Source: Cyanobacteria bacterium OH_CBB_238
Lineage (GTDB): Bacteria; Cyanobacteriota; Vampirovibrionia; Gastranaerophilales; Gastranaerophilaceae
Direction: 5' to 3'
Length of the DNA stretch: 48,605 nucleotides
NCBI GenBank assembly: GCA_023409995.1
Contig: JAEYQN010000078.1
Location: 1 to 48,605 of the forward strand
The translations under genes were made by a program, and so were the position numbers. Under the pieces are notes generated by a model. That model made no database searches, was not told the origin of the DNA, and was given only the letters and a program-made list of their open reading frames with translations. Each line of letters opens with the position of its first letter. Positions within the stretch are counted from its first letter, which is position 1. Of the stretch, positions 17,322 to 25,602 are shown piece after piece.

Positions 17322-18506
17322 ATGAGTTTTTTTAAAACACCAACCCACAAGCAGACTGACATCCTGACATGTTGTCCTTCTCCTATTTTACTTGTATCAG
17401 AAAATGGGACAATAACGTTTGCAAATCCTCAGGCTGCGTATACTTTAGGGTATGAAAACCTATCAGGTAGAAAACTATCTGATATTTTAGCTATAAATTT
17501 TCAAAGCCTAATAAAAATAGGGTATGAAAAAAGCGTAGCGCAATATGCCATTGACGGAAGGGCAAAAAAATTCTTTGAAGTTCAAGCCTCTGTTATTCCT
17601 GATGAATCTGTATTCGTAGTTGCAATTAATGATATAACTCAAATCAACTCAGTAATTCAAAATTATAAAACCGAATGCGAAAAAGAAGAAAAAAATAATC
17701 ACAGAAAAAATGTGTTGTTAGTCAAAATGGCAAATCATTTGAAATCACCACTTCACTCAGCCATAGGATTCTCACAGGCCATACTGGAAGGACTTGGTGG
17801 CGATATTAATGATAAACAGGAAAAATATATTAGAATTATCCACAAAAATGTAACAGAGTTATTAGCTTTAATAGAAAAGATAATAGAATTGTCGCAGGCA
17901 GAATCCAACATGTTTCAACCCAGCATGAAAAGTTTTGATATTTTAAATGCGCTTCATTCTGTTCTTACAGATGTAAAACCATCAATTGAAGAAAAGAAAT
18001 TACAACTTAAATTGGATACTAATTTCTTAGACAAAAGAACCGCATACACTGATGAAACAATATTTAAAATTGCACTGGACAATTTATTAAAAAATGCAAT
18101 TGCATCTTGCGATGTTGGTTCAATAACAATAAAATTATCAACACCGTCAAATGAACTAATCAGCAGAACATTATCATTAGATTCTGTTGATAGAAAATGT
18201 TTTTTACTGGTAGATATAATTGATACAGGTGTTGGAATGCAGTCTAATGAAATTCCATACCTGTTCGACCCATATATACAAATTGATAAAAACACAAAGA
18301 AAAATCTTTTAAAAGGTTTAACCTTAGGCGTAACAAAAGAATTCGTTGAAAAAATAAAAGGTAAAATATGGGCTCAGTCAGAGTTGATGAAAGAATCAAA
18401 GTTTTCCTTCATCATTCCAATCAGTAGAGAATATGAAAAAACAATTGAAAATCTTCCTATTGATGAAAGCGCTGAAGAAACGCTTGAAGAGACAAAAGAG
18501 GAATAA
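17322..18506 (+). CDS. Cytosolic PAS sensor histidine kinase with altered H-box
   Basis: A 394-residue kinase without membrane segments or signal peptide. A PAS domain covers about 12-110 (SPILLVSENGTITFANPQAAYTLGY...). The HisKA-like region follows at 130-195 and the HATPase domain at 225-370. The HATPase has an N box FKIALDNLLKNAI, G1 DIIDTGVGM, F box LFDPYIQ and G2-like KGLTLGV. Aligned on the conserved P-L, the usual S-H-E-L-R-T-P-L reads A-N-H-L-K-S-P-L, so the phospho-accepting His position holds Asn138 and the next position, normally Glu, holds His139. The kinase may use the shifted His or be inactive. The C-terminus is acidic. AGAGG precedes the ATG. The MalK-type gene starts 9 bases after it; no response regulator is adjacent. 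Confidence 0.85.
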   Translation: MSFFKTPTHKQTDILTCCPSPILLVSENGTITFANPQAAYTLGYENLSGRKLSDILAINFQSLIKIGYEKSVAQYAIDGRAKKFFEVQASVIPDESVFVVAINDITQINSVIQNYKTECEKEEKNNHRKNVLLVKMANHLKSPLHSAIGFSQAILEGLGGDINDKQEKYIRIIHKNVTELLALIEKIIELSQAESNMFQPSMKSFDILNALHSVLTDVKPSIEEKKLQLKLDTNFLDKRTAYTDETIFKIALDNLLKNAIASCDVGSITIKLSTPSNELISRTLSLDSVDRKCFLLVDIIDTGVGMQSNEIPYLFDPYIQIDKNTKKNLLKGLTLGVTKEFVEKIKGKIWAQSELMKESKFSFIIPISREYEKTIENLPIDESAEETLEETKEE

Positions 18507-18515
18507 TCTACTTTT

Positions 18516-19571
18516 ATGGCAAAAGTGATCTTAAAAAATGTATCTAAGGTATACGACAAAAAAAAAGTTATAGATAATGTAAGTCTTGAAATAAAAGATA
18601 AAGAATTTCTTGTACTTGTAGGCTCGTCTGGCTGCGGAAAGTCAACTTTATTGAGAATGATTGCAGGACTGGAAGATATAACAAATGGGGAAATATTTAT
18701 AGACGATAAATGCGTAAATGAAATTCACCCAAAAGATAGAGACATCGCATTTGTTTTTCAAAGCTATGCGCTTTATCCACACATGAGTGTTTATGAAAAT
18801 ATTGCGTTCCCCCTTAAAATGAGAAAATATTCAAAATCTGAAATTGAAGAAAAAGTCAAAAAAGTAGCAGACGCACTTGATTTAAAAGAACTCCTTGAGA
18901 GAAAGCCAAAACAGCTATCTGGCGGCCAAAGGCAAAGGGTTGCTTTAGGTAGAGCAATAGTTAGAGAACCAAAAGTTTTTCTTATGGATGAACCTCTTTC
19001 TAATTTAGATGCAAAACTAAGAGTTCAGATGAGAGCAGAAATAAAAAAGCTACATAAAAAGCTTGAAACAACATTTATATACGTAACTCATGACCAAACA
19101 GAAGCACTTACAATGGGAGATAGAATTGCAGTAATAGATCAAGGAGTAATTCAACAAGTTGATAGCCCTGACAATATATATAATCACCCAACAAACACTT
19201 TTGTAGGAGGTTTCTTAGGCTCACCGGGGATGAATTTCATTCCCCTTGAAATTCAAGATGGTCACTGCGAAATAAACGGAAGCACTTTTCAACTCAACAA
19301 TGAACAAAAAAAACTATTAAGCCCCTACAAAAAAGTAATAGCAGGAATTAGGGCTGAATCAATGTATGAGAGCAAGCACAATTTTGAATATAACGCAAAA
19401 ATAGATATAGCAGAAATGTTGGGAAGCGAAAAGGTTATATATTTTAACTCAAATGATTCAAAATGCTGTGCAAAAATACCAACAACAGCCGAAGACTTTG
19501 AAAATATACAACTGCGAATAAATACAAACAGTATAACTTTCTTTAATTTTGAGACAAAAGAGAAAATATAA
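18516..19571 (+). CDS. Sugar ABC transporter ATP-binding protein (MalK/UgpC/MsmX type)
   Basis: The ATPase of a carbohydrate importer. Walker A is VGSSGCGKSTLLRMIAGLED, the Q loop VFQSYALYPHMSVYENIAFPL, the signature KQLSGGQRQRVALGRAIVREP, Walker B VFLMDEPLSNLDAKLR, and the switch VTHDQTEALTMGDR. After residue 235 there is a C-terminal TOBE-like domain starting FLGSPGMNFI, typical of the MalK class. Length 351 is normal. No permease or binding-protein gene is nearby. It may serve several importers as MsmX does in Bacillus, which is an inference. Nine bases separate it from the PAS kinase gene, so the two share a transcript. It converges with the next gene (5 bases between stops). Confidence 0.93.
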   Translation: MAKVILKNVSKVYDKKKVIDNVSLEIKDKEFLVLVGSSGCGKSTLLRMIAGLEDITNGEIFIDDKCVNEIHPKDRDIAFVFQSYALYPHMSVYENIAFPLKMRKYSKSEIEEKVKKVADALDLKELLERKPKQLSGGQRQRVALGRAIVREPKVFLMDEPLSNLDAKLRVQMRAEIKKLHKKLETTFIYVTHDQTEALTMGDRIAVIDQGVIQQVDSPDNIYNHPTNTFVGGFLGSPGMNFIPLEIQDGHCEINGSTFQLNNEQKKLLSPYKKVIAGIRAESMYESKHNFEYNAKIDIAEMLGSEKVIYFNSNDSKCCAKIPTTAEDFENIQLRINTNSITFFNFETKEKI

Positions 19572-19576
19572 ATAAA

Positions 19577-20809
19577 CTATTTAACTAACTTCTCAACTAT
19601 TCCTCTTAAAGCTATTTTCACATGAGCATAGTTTAATCCACCTTGCATATAAGCGGCAAAGGGTTCTCTAAGTGGACCATCGGCAGAAAGTTCTATCGTA
19701 GAACCTTCGATAAAAGAACCTCCAGCCATAATTAAACTATCTTCATATCCAGGAACTTGGTCTGGAATTGGAGTTAAATAAGACTCAACAGGAGAATAAT
19801 ATTGAAGGGTTTTGCAAAACTCTAACAATGGCTCTGGCTTACCAAACTTGATTGTTTGAATAATATCCGTTCTATACTCATCAGGCTTTGGGGTAGAGAC
19901 AAAACCAATATCTTCAAATACCTGAGATGCTAATATGGCACCTTTTACAGCTTCTGCAACAATAGACGGCGCCATAAAGATTCCTTGAAACATTAATCTA
20001 GATTGATTGAACATAGCTCCGCCTTCTGAGCCAATACCGGGAGCCGTTAATCTGCAAGCAGTCTGCTCAACAAATTCTTGCTTGCCTGCGACATATCCTC
20101 CAGCTTCAACTATGCCGCCACCTGGATTTTTAATTAATGATCCGGCAATTAAGTCTGCACCTACTTCGGTAGGTTCTAATTTTTCAACAAATTCACCATA
20201 ACAATTATCTACAAAACAGATGCAGTTTGGATTGATGCTTTTTACAAGTTCTATCATTTTTCTTATGGTATCTATATTCAATGATTTTCTTAATGAATAT
20301 CCCCTTGATCGTTGTATTAATACCATTGTAGTATTCTTATCAACTTTACTCAAAATACCATCAAAATCAATATCCATCCCATCTAAAAGCGGAACTTCAT
20401 CATAAGTAACACCGTGTCCCATAAGAGAAGCTTTAAAATTGCCTCGTTTTCCTATAACTTCTTCCATAGTGTCATATGGAGCACCAGCAAGGGATACTAA
20501 CTTATCACCATATCTTAAATTACCAAATAAACAGCAGCTTAGAGCATGTGTTCCAGAGACAAACTGTGTTCTTACAACTGCCTTTTCGGCTCTAAAAATA
20601 TTAGCAAAAACATTATCTAATGCTTCTCGCCCCAGATCATCGTGCCCATAGCCCGAAACAGAAGAAAAATGTTCGGCCCCTATTTTATTTTCTCTAAAAG
20701 CCGTTAACACTTTTTCTTGGTTATATTCTTTTATCTCATCAACAATGGCAAATTGGCTAATAAGCTTTTTTTCCGATGTCGCTATAATGTCTTTTTTCGT
20801 CATTTCCAT
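19577..20809 (-). CDS. Methionine gamma-lyase family PLP protein (aluminium-resistance type)
   Basis: A PLP-dependent enzyme of the family once called aluminium resistance protein (YnbB-like, Met_gamma_lyase family). Characteristic segments are FSSVSGYGHDDLGREALDNVF near residue 50, RTQFVSGTHALSCCLFGNLRYGD, the cofactor-binding VDNCYGEFVE and DLIAGSLIKNPGGG, where Lys is the likely Schiff-base residue, and RLTAPGIGSEGG. Length 410 is normal. The true substrate is poorly known for the family; C-S lyase activity on methionine or cystathionine-like substrates is plausible. It is divergent from the LCP gene. A palindrome, TTCAAATTTGAA, lies 31 bases upstream of its ATG. Confidence 0.9.
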   Translation of the reverse strand: MEMTKKDIIATSEKKLISQFAIVDEIKEYNQEKVLTAFRENKIGAEHFSSVSGYGHDDLGREALDNVFANIFRAEKAVVRTQFVSGTHALSCCLFGNLRYGDKLVSLAGAPYDTMEEVIGKRGNFKASLMGHGVTYDEVPLLDGMDIDFDGILSKVDKNTTMVLIQRSRGYSLRKSLNIDTIRKMIELVKSINPNCICFVDNCYGEFVEKLEPTEVGADLIAGSLIKNPGGGIVEAGGYVAGKQEFVEQTACRLTAPGIGSEGGAMFNQSRLMFQGIFMAPSIVAEAVKGAILASQVFEDIGFVSTPKPDEYRTDIIQTIKFGKPEPLLEFCKTLQYYSPVESYLTPIPDQVPGYEDSLIMAGGSFIEGSTIELSADGPLREPFAAYMQGGLNYAHVKIALRGIVEKLVK

Positions 20810-20839
20810 AATTCAATAAAATCACAAAGAGAATATCAA

Positions 20840-20851
20840 TTCAAATTTGAA
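20840..20851. promoter_or_regulatory. 12-bp palindrome in divergent intergenic region
   Basis: TTCAAATTTGAA is a perfect palindrome between two divergent genes and lies 31 bases before the start codon of the minus-strand gene. In such AT-rich DNA it may be chance. Confidence 0.2.
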
Positions 20852-20997
20852 GTAAACTAAGTGTAAAATAATTCAATTTTAAGATATTGAAATAAAATTT
20901 TTTGAAGTAGAATATTATTATATTTAAGAGTATGTCAAAATGGCAGAACCATCACTAATATAACTAAATAAAACCCGACATTAATAGAGAGCGCAAA

Positions 20998-22311
20998 ATG
21001 AGAGAATTACGAAATAAAGAAGAACAATATAGCATGTTTTTAAAATATAACGAGTCAAAACATAAAGAAAAACAAAAATTTGGTAAAACTATTTTTTCAT
21101 TAGTATTTTTTACCTTGATAATATCAATAAGCGCCTGTTTGGTATTTGCTTATAATAGTGACAGCGAAATGGCTGTGGCCATAAAGGAAGCAATAAACCC
21201 TATAATTGAGAATTTATCGAGTAAAAACAAAAATGGAAGCTTCAATCTTCAGTTTTTAAACAAAAGGCAAAATATTCTATTAATGGGTGTAGACAGTAAC
21301 GGTTCTGATGCCGATCCATTTAAAGGAACTCGTTCTGATACTATGATACTGTTAAATATTGATCCTAAATCACATAGCATTAATGCAATATCGATTCCAA
21401 GAGATAGCAAGGTATATCTGGCTAACAATTTTGGGGTACAAAAAATTAACGCTGCACATGCACTTGGAGGAATAGACTTAGCTAAAAAAACCGTAGAAGA
21501 TACTCTTGGGGTAAAGGTAGATAACTATGTCGTTGTAAATAATGAAGGTGTAAGAAAACTTGTAGATGCAATTGGAGGCGTACCTATCTATATAGAAAAA
21601 GATATGTATTATAACGACAATTCCGGAAATCTTCATATAAACCTTTCAAAGGGTGTTCATGTGCTAAATGGACGAGACGTTGAAGGTTATTTGAGATTCA
21701 GAAAAGATGGCTTAGGCGACATAGGAAGAACGTCACGTCAACAATGGTTCTTAAAAGCTTTAATGGAGAAACTTCAATCACCCGAAGCAATAACAAAAAT
21801 TCCTGAAGCACTAAAAATAGCTAATGCTTACATAAAAACAGACATGAATCTTTATCAAATGTCACAATATGCATCAATGGCTAGAGGAATTGACCTTGAT
21901 GGTATAGAAGTAGCAACTCTGCCGGGTGCACCAAATAAAAAAGGCTACATAAGCTACTGGATTCTTGACCCCGAGAAAACTCAAGAAGTTGTAGATAGAA
22001 TGATATATAGAAGAAAACCTAACTATCAAGATGCAAAACTGGTTGCAGGAATAATGTATTCATTTGACAAAGAAAATGAGGCAATGAGAATAAAAGAGCA
22101 ACTTCAACAAAATGGATATGAAGTTAATTGTATAGGTAGAGCCCACCTTCCACATTCACAGTTAATTGGTCACGACGCAGCAGTAACAACCGACTTTATA
22201 AATTGGCTCAAAAAAGAAGTTCCTGAAGTTAAACATTCACAATTTGTATATGATCCAATACGTACCTACTGTGTAAAAAGCGACTTCACAATAATTATAG
22301 CAGGATCATAA
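20998..22311 (+). CDS. LytR-CpsA-Psr (LCP) family protein
   Basis: LCP enzymes attach glycopolymers from lipid carriers to the cell wall. A short cytosolic start is followed by one membrane span (about 32-52, IFSLVFFTLIISISACLVFA). The LCP domain (about 95-260) shows ILLMGVDSNG, GTRSDTMILLNIDP, INAISIPRDSKV, KINAAHALGG, VDAIGGVPIYI and LRFRKDGLGDIGRTSRQQ, which hold the Arg/Asp residues that bind the pyrophosphate lipid. The last 90 residues resemble the LytR C-terminal domain (AGIMYSFDKENEAMRIKEQL). Length 437. It heads a run with the nitroreductase, hisG and mazG genes. In a diderm cell the glycan partner is uncertain. Confidence 0.92.
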   Translation: MRELRNKEEQYSMFLKYNESKHKEKQKFGKTIFSLVFFTLIISISACLVFAYNSDSEMAVAIKEAINPIIENLSSKNKNGSFNLQFLNKRQNILLMGVDSNGSDADPFKGTRSDTMILLNIDPKSHSINAISIPRDSKVYLANNFGVQKINAAHALGGIDLAKKTVEDTLGVKVDNYVVVNNEGVRKLVDAIGGVPIYIEKDMYYNDNSGNLHINLSKGVHVLNGRDVEGYLRFRKDGLGDIGRTSRQQWFLKALMEKLQSPEAITKIPEALKIANAYIKTDMNLYQMSQYASMARGIDLDGIEVATLPGAPNKKGYISYWILDPEKTQEVVDRMIYRRKPNYQDAKLVAGIMYSFDKENEAMRIKEQLQQNGYEVNCIGRAHLPHSQLIGHDAAVTTDFINWLKKEVPEVKHSQFVYDPIRTYCVKSDFTIIIAGS

Positions 22312-22335
22312 AACAGCCAATGAAAGGAGGTATCT

Positions 22336-22992
22336 ATGGTGCTAAATCTTCTAAGAGACAGATGTAGCATAAGAAAATATTCTGAAAAAAGGATACCAGA
22401 AGCTGAAATAAAAACAATTCTTGATGCAGCAAGATTGGCTCCATCTTGGATGAATGTTCAACCTTGGCATTTCATATCTGTAAATTCACAAGAAACAAAA
22501 GATAAATTATGTGAACTCGCAAGCGGGCAACAGCATATAGCCGATGCGTCTCATGTTATATTAATGCTTGCCGATTTAAATGCTTGGAACAAAGAACGTT
22601 TTACTAAAATTCTTGAAAAAAAAGAAGGTATGGATCAGGAAAAACTTGAATCCATATTTAGCAATTCTGCACTCTATCCTAAGCTGCACGGAGAACAAAG
22701 ACTTTTATTAAGAACCATTGAACAGACATCTTATGCAATGTCCTATATTTTATTACAAGCAAAAGCAATGGAAATAGATTCTTGCGTAATTGGTGCTTTT
22801 GGAAATGAATTAACTGAATTCAATTCCGATTTATATATCGAAGTAAAACAACTGCTAAATATACCCACGAACAATTATATAGTTGGGATGATAACACTTG
22901 GCTATAAAGCAGAAAGCACAGTTTATCCAAAGAAATTCCGAAAGGAATTTGACGAAGTGGTATCAAAAGAAAAATATGGTGAAAATTTTTAA
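22336..22992 (+). CDS. Nitroreductase family flavoprotein
   Basis: An FMN-dependent NAD(P)H oxidoreductase fold. It starts with the family hallmark DRCSIRKYSEKRIPEAEI (FMN phosphate binding by the Arg-Ser-x-Arg-like segment), then LDAARLAPSWMNVQPWHFI. The C-terminal part is TSYAMSYILLQAKAMEIDSCVIGAF and IVGMITLGYKAES. Length 218 is typical. A near-perfect AAAGGAGG is 6 bases before ATG 22336, the strongest ribosome-binding site in the region. It sits 24 bases after the LCP gene and 18 before hisG. The substrate is unknown; the family includes quinone, flavin and nitro-compound reductases. Confidence 0.9.
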   Translation: MVLNLLRDRCSIRKYSEKRIPEAEIKTILDAARLAPSWMNVQPWHFISVNSQETKDKLCELASGQQHIADASHVILMLADLNAWNKERFTKILEKKEGMDQEKLESIFSNSALYPKLHGEQRLLLRTIEQTSYAMSYILLQAKAMEIDSCVIGAFGNELTEFNSDLYIEVKQLLNIPTNNYIVGMITLGYKAESTVYPKKFRKEFDEVVSKEKYGENF

Positions 22993-23010
22993 CGAAGAGA
23001 AAGGTTGAAA

Positions 23011-23877
23011 ATGGAAGTATTAAAAATTGCTATCCCAAATAAAGGTCGCTTATCTGAAAAAATTTATGAACTGCTAAATTGTGCAGGACTTACCTTTCCT
23101 TCAAAAGATGAGAGAACCTTACAGGTAACAACAAAAGATGGTAAGTATTCAATTATATTTGTAAGAACACAAGATATTCCAATGTTTGTTGAAGATGGGG
23201 TGGCCGACATTGGTTTTACAGGATTCGATATAGTAACAGAGTTAAAAGCTAATGTAGATAAAATCATGGATTTAGATTTCGGTTACTGTGAAATGATAGT
23301 GGCAGTGAAAGATGAAGACCCTTACAATAGCGCAATGGAATTGCCTCAACAAATAAAAGTCGCAACTTCATTTCCCAATATAGCAAGAGAATACCTTGAG
23401 GGGCTTGGAAAAACACCCAAAATAATTGAAGTTTCTGGAGCAACAGAAATCACTCCAAGGCTTGGATTGGCGGATGTTGTTGTTGATATCACCTCTTCAG
23501 GCTCAACATTAAAATCAAATAAACTTAAAATTATTGATAAAATTCTCGAATCTACAGCAATTGTAATTGCCAGAAAAGAGCTAACACAGATTCAACAAGA
23601 AAAAACAAATAGCTTAATTAGAGCACTACAAGCAGTTATAGATGCAAGGGAGAAAAAGTATTTAATGGTAAATATCCCTAAATCTTCAATAGATAAATTA
23701 AAAGAATTTCTACCAGGTCTATCAGCCCCAACAGTAACAACGTTATGGGGAGACGACAAAATGGCAGTTGTGCATGTGGTTGTAGACAAAGACAGAGTTT
23801 ATGACAGCGTAGAAAAACTAAAAGCAATTGGCGGCCAAGGCATTTTAATAATGACAGTGGATCAAATGGTGAAATAA
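23011..23877 (+). CDS. hisG: ATP phosphoribosyltransferase HisG, long form
   Basis: The first enzyme of histidine synthesis, joining ATP and PRPP. The 288-residue protein has LKIAIPNKGRLSEKIYELL at the start, FVRTQDIPMFVEDGVADIGFTG, and the PRPP loop DVVVDITSSGSTLKSN. A C-terminal ACT-like regulatory domain (about 215-288, with LPGLSAPTVTTLWG and IGGQGILIMTVDQM) gives histidine feedback and means no HisZ partner is needed. ATG 23011 is preferred over a TTG two codons earlier; AAAGG is 7 bases before it. The stop codon shares its last A with the mazG start. No other his gene is in the window. Confidence 0.96.
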   Translation: MEVLKIAIPNKGRLSEKIYELLNCAGLTFPSKDERTLQVTTKDGKYSIIFVRTQDIPMFVEDGVADIGFTGFDIVTELKANVDKIMDLDFGYCEMIVAVKDEDPYNSAMELPQQIKVATSFPNIAREYLEGLGKTPKIIEVSGATEITPRLGLADVVVDITSSGSTLKSNKLKIIDKILESTAIVIARKELTQIQQEKTNSLIRALQAVIDAREKKYLMVNIPKSSIDKLKEFLPGLSAPTVTTLWGDDKMAVVHVVVDKDRVYDSVEKLKAIGGQGILIMTVDQMVK

Positions 23878-24644
23878 TGAACTACCCAAATATTGAAGAA
23901 TTAATAAAAGTAATAGAGATACTTCGTTCTGAAAATGGATGTCAATGGGATAGAGAACAAACACATGAATCCTTAAGGCGAAATATGTTGGAAGAAGCCT
24001 ATGAAGCCGTAGATGCTATTGACAACAAAGACCCAAAGCATTTAAAAGAAGAGCTAGGTGATGTATTGCTTCAGGTTCTTTTACATTCTCAAATAGCAAA
24101 AGAATTTCAGGAATTTGACATCGAAGAGGTAGCAAAGAACTTAAAAGACAAGTTAATATACAGGCACCCCCATGTCTTTGGCGATCTAGAAGTAAAAGAC
24201 TCAAATGAAATTATCGAAAACTGGGAAAAATTAAAAAAAACAGAAAAATCTCATCGCAAGTCTGTGATGGATGGTGTATCAAAATCCCAAGCAGCTCTTA
24301 TGAGTGCACAGAAAATCAGCAAAAAAGCTGTTTCAGTTGGATTTGAATGGCCAAATGAGAAATCTCTATGGGATTGCGTATATTCTGAACTACAAGAATT
24401 TCAAGAAGCAAAAACAATAGAAGAAAAAGAAGATGAGCTTGGTGATATTTTATTTGCAACAGTGAACCTTGCACGTTGGAATAAAATTGATGCAGAACAG
24501 GCATTACTAAAAGCAAATAAAAAATTCTCAAACAGATTTAGAATAATGGAAAAATTAGCACCTAAAAATTTAGAAAACCTATCTTTCGAAGAATGGGATA
24601 ACCTGTGGAAAAAGGCAAAGCAACAACTAAAAAACCATATTTAA
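23877..24644 (+). CDS. mazG: Nucleoside triphosphate pyrophosphohydrolase MazG
   Basis: Hydrolyses NTPs to NMP and pyrophosphate. Two MazG units are present in 255 residues. The first (about 10-110) has the complete metal site: CQWDREQTHESLRRNMLEEAYE, then EELGDVLLQVLLHSQIA, and RHPHVFGD. The second (about 140-230) has VYSELQEFQEAKTIEEKEDELGDILFATVNLARW. This is the Escherichia-type tandem layout and length. It overlaps the hisG stop by one base, so it is translationally coupled to HisG. HisE, which handles the product of HisG, belongs to the same fold. It converges with the HDOD gene with a 4-base overlap of the ends. Confidence 0.93.
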   Translation: MNYPNIEELIKVIEILRSENGCQWDREQTHESLRRNMLEEAYEAVDAIDNKDPKHLKEELGDVLLQVLLHSQIAKEFQEFDIEEVAKNLKDKLIYRHPHVFGDLEVKDSNEIIENWEKLKKTEKSHRKSVMDGVSKSQAALMSAQKISKKAVSVGFEWPNEKSLWDCVYSELQEFQEAKTIEEKEDELGDILFATVNLARWNKIDAEQALLKANKKFSNRFRIMEKLAPKNLENLSFEEWDNLWKKAKQQLKNHI

Positions 24645-25453
24645 ACGCCAACTGACACATTAGTCAAAATAGATTTTAGTTTTTCTGTTTCTACTTCAAT
24701 CATATTTCTTATTCTAAAATAATCACTTATATAAATGCCAGAGGCCCTTGACACTTGAGGGTCAAATATTGGCTCTTTGTATGTTTCTTCAGCAAGTATA
24801 TTGGCATAATAAACAATCGCTGTTGGTTTTATATGAGCTGATTTCAGTGGATTATGGTGATATTTTATAGCATCAATTATAATATCTGAAAAATTCCATT
24901 GATTTACTATATATGCACCAATTACTGAATGATTTGTTTTTAAATACATTTCCTCTGCATCAATCGATGAAATACCTCTTTTCATCAAATCAAAAATCCT
25001 TTTGTGCAAAAATCCATCTTTTCTACTTATAATAACTTTTCCAATATCATGTAAAAATCCAAGCACAAAAGCATCTTCAGGACTTATTATCTTGAATTCT
25101 TTTGCTAATATCTCACATGCTACAGCACACCGTATAGAATGAGCCCAAAGTTCTTGTTCATTGTCACTAAAAATCGCAGATTGCATGGATATCGTTATTA
25201 TTATATTTTTAGCCTGATTCATTCCCAATAAGTATACCGCTTTATTTATAGAATTTATTTTATTAGGTAATGAAAAATGAACCGAATTTACCAATCTTAA
25301 TACTTTTGTAGAAAGGGATTGATCACAGGCAATAATCCTTGCTAACTCATTTAATCCAGATCTATCATCACTAATAATATTAAGAGCCTTTACTATAACA
25401 TGCGGCATAGTTGGAATCTCTTCGGGCTCTATAAAAAAGTCATCTAACTTCAT
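24641..25453 (-). CDS. HDOD domain signalling protein
   Basis: HDOD proteins are HD-like regulators lacking most HD metal ligands, often linked to motility, cyclic-di-nucleotide signalling or development. The 270-residue protein opens with IPTMPHVIVKALNIISDDRSG and LARIIACDQSLSTKVLRLVNS, the conserved HDOD start. It keeps LGFLHDIGKVII and YHHNPLKS in the HD-like core, so some metal ligands remain. There is no extra input or output domain. The function cannot be named. Placement next to mazG is convergent only. AGGTGA precedes the ATG. Confidence 0.87.
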   Translation of the reverse strand: MKLDDFFIEPEEIPTMPHVIVKALNIISDDRSGLNELARIIACDQSLSTKVLRLVNSVHFSLPNKINSINKAVYLLGMNQAKNIIITISMQSAIFSDNEQELWAHSIRCAVACEILAKEFKIISPEDAFVLGFLHDIGKVIISRKDGFLHKRIFDLMKRGISSIDAEEMYLKTNHSVIGAYIVNQWNFSDIIIDAIKYHHNPLKSAHIKPTAIVYYANILAEETYKEPIFDPQVSRASGIYISDYFRIRNMIEVETEKLKSILTNVSVGV

Positions 25454-25553
25454 AACTCACCTGGATATTACCTAGCTGTTCAGTATTAATGTTAATACAA
25501 GGTTTTTATTTTCGATATTAGCCACACAGCTAGATTTTTATCCTTTTATGGGA

Positions 25554-25589
25554 ACACAAAGGCTCAGCTATTACACTGAGCCCTTGTGT
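25554..25589 (-). terminator. Hairpin after ppdK
   Basis: ACACAAAGGCTCAG (25554-25567) faces CTGAGCCCTTGTGT (25576-25589). In minus-strand RNA the one mismatch becomes a G-U pair, giving a 14-bp stem with an 8-base loop 14 bases after the ppdK stop. The downstream T run is weak. Confidence 0.65.
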
Positions 25590-25602
25590 CTTTAATCTAG
25601 AC

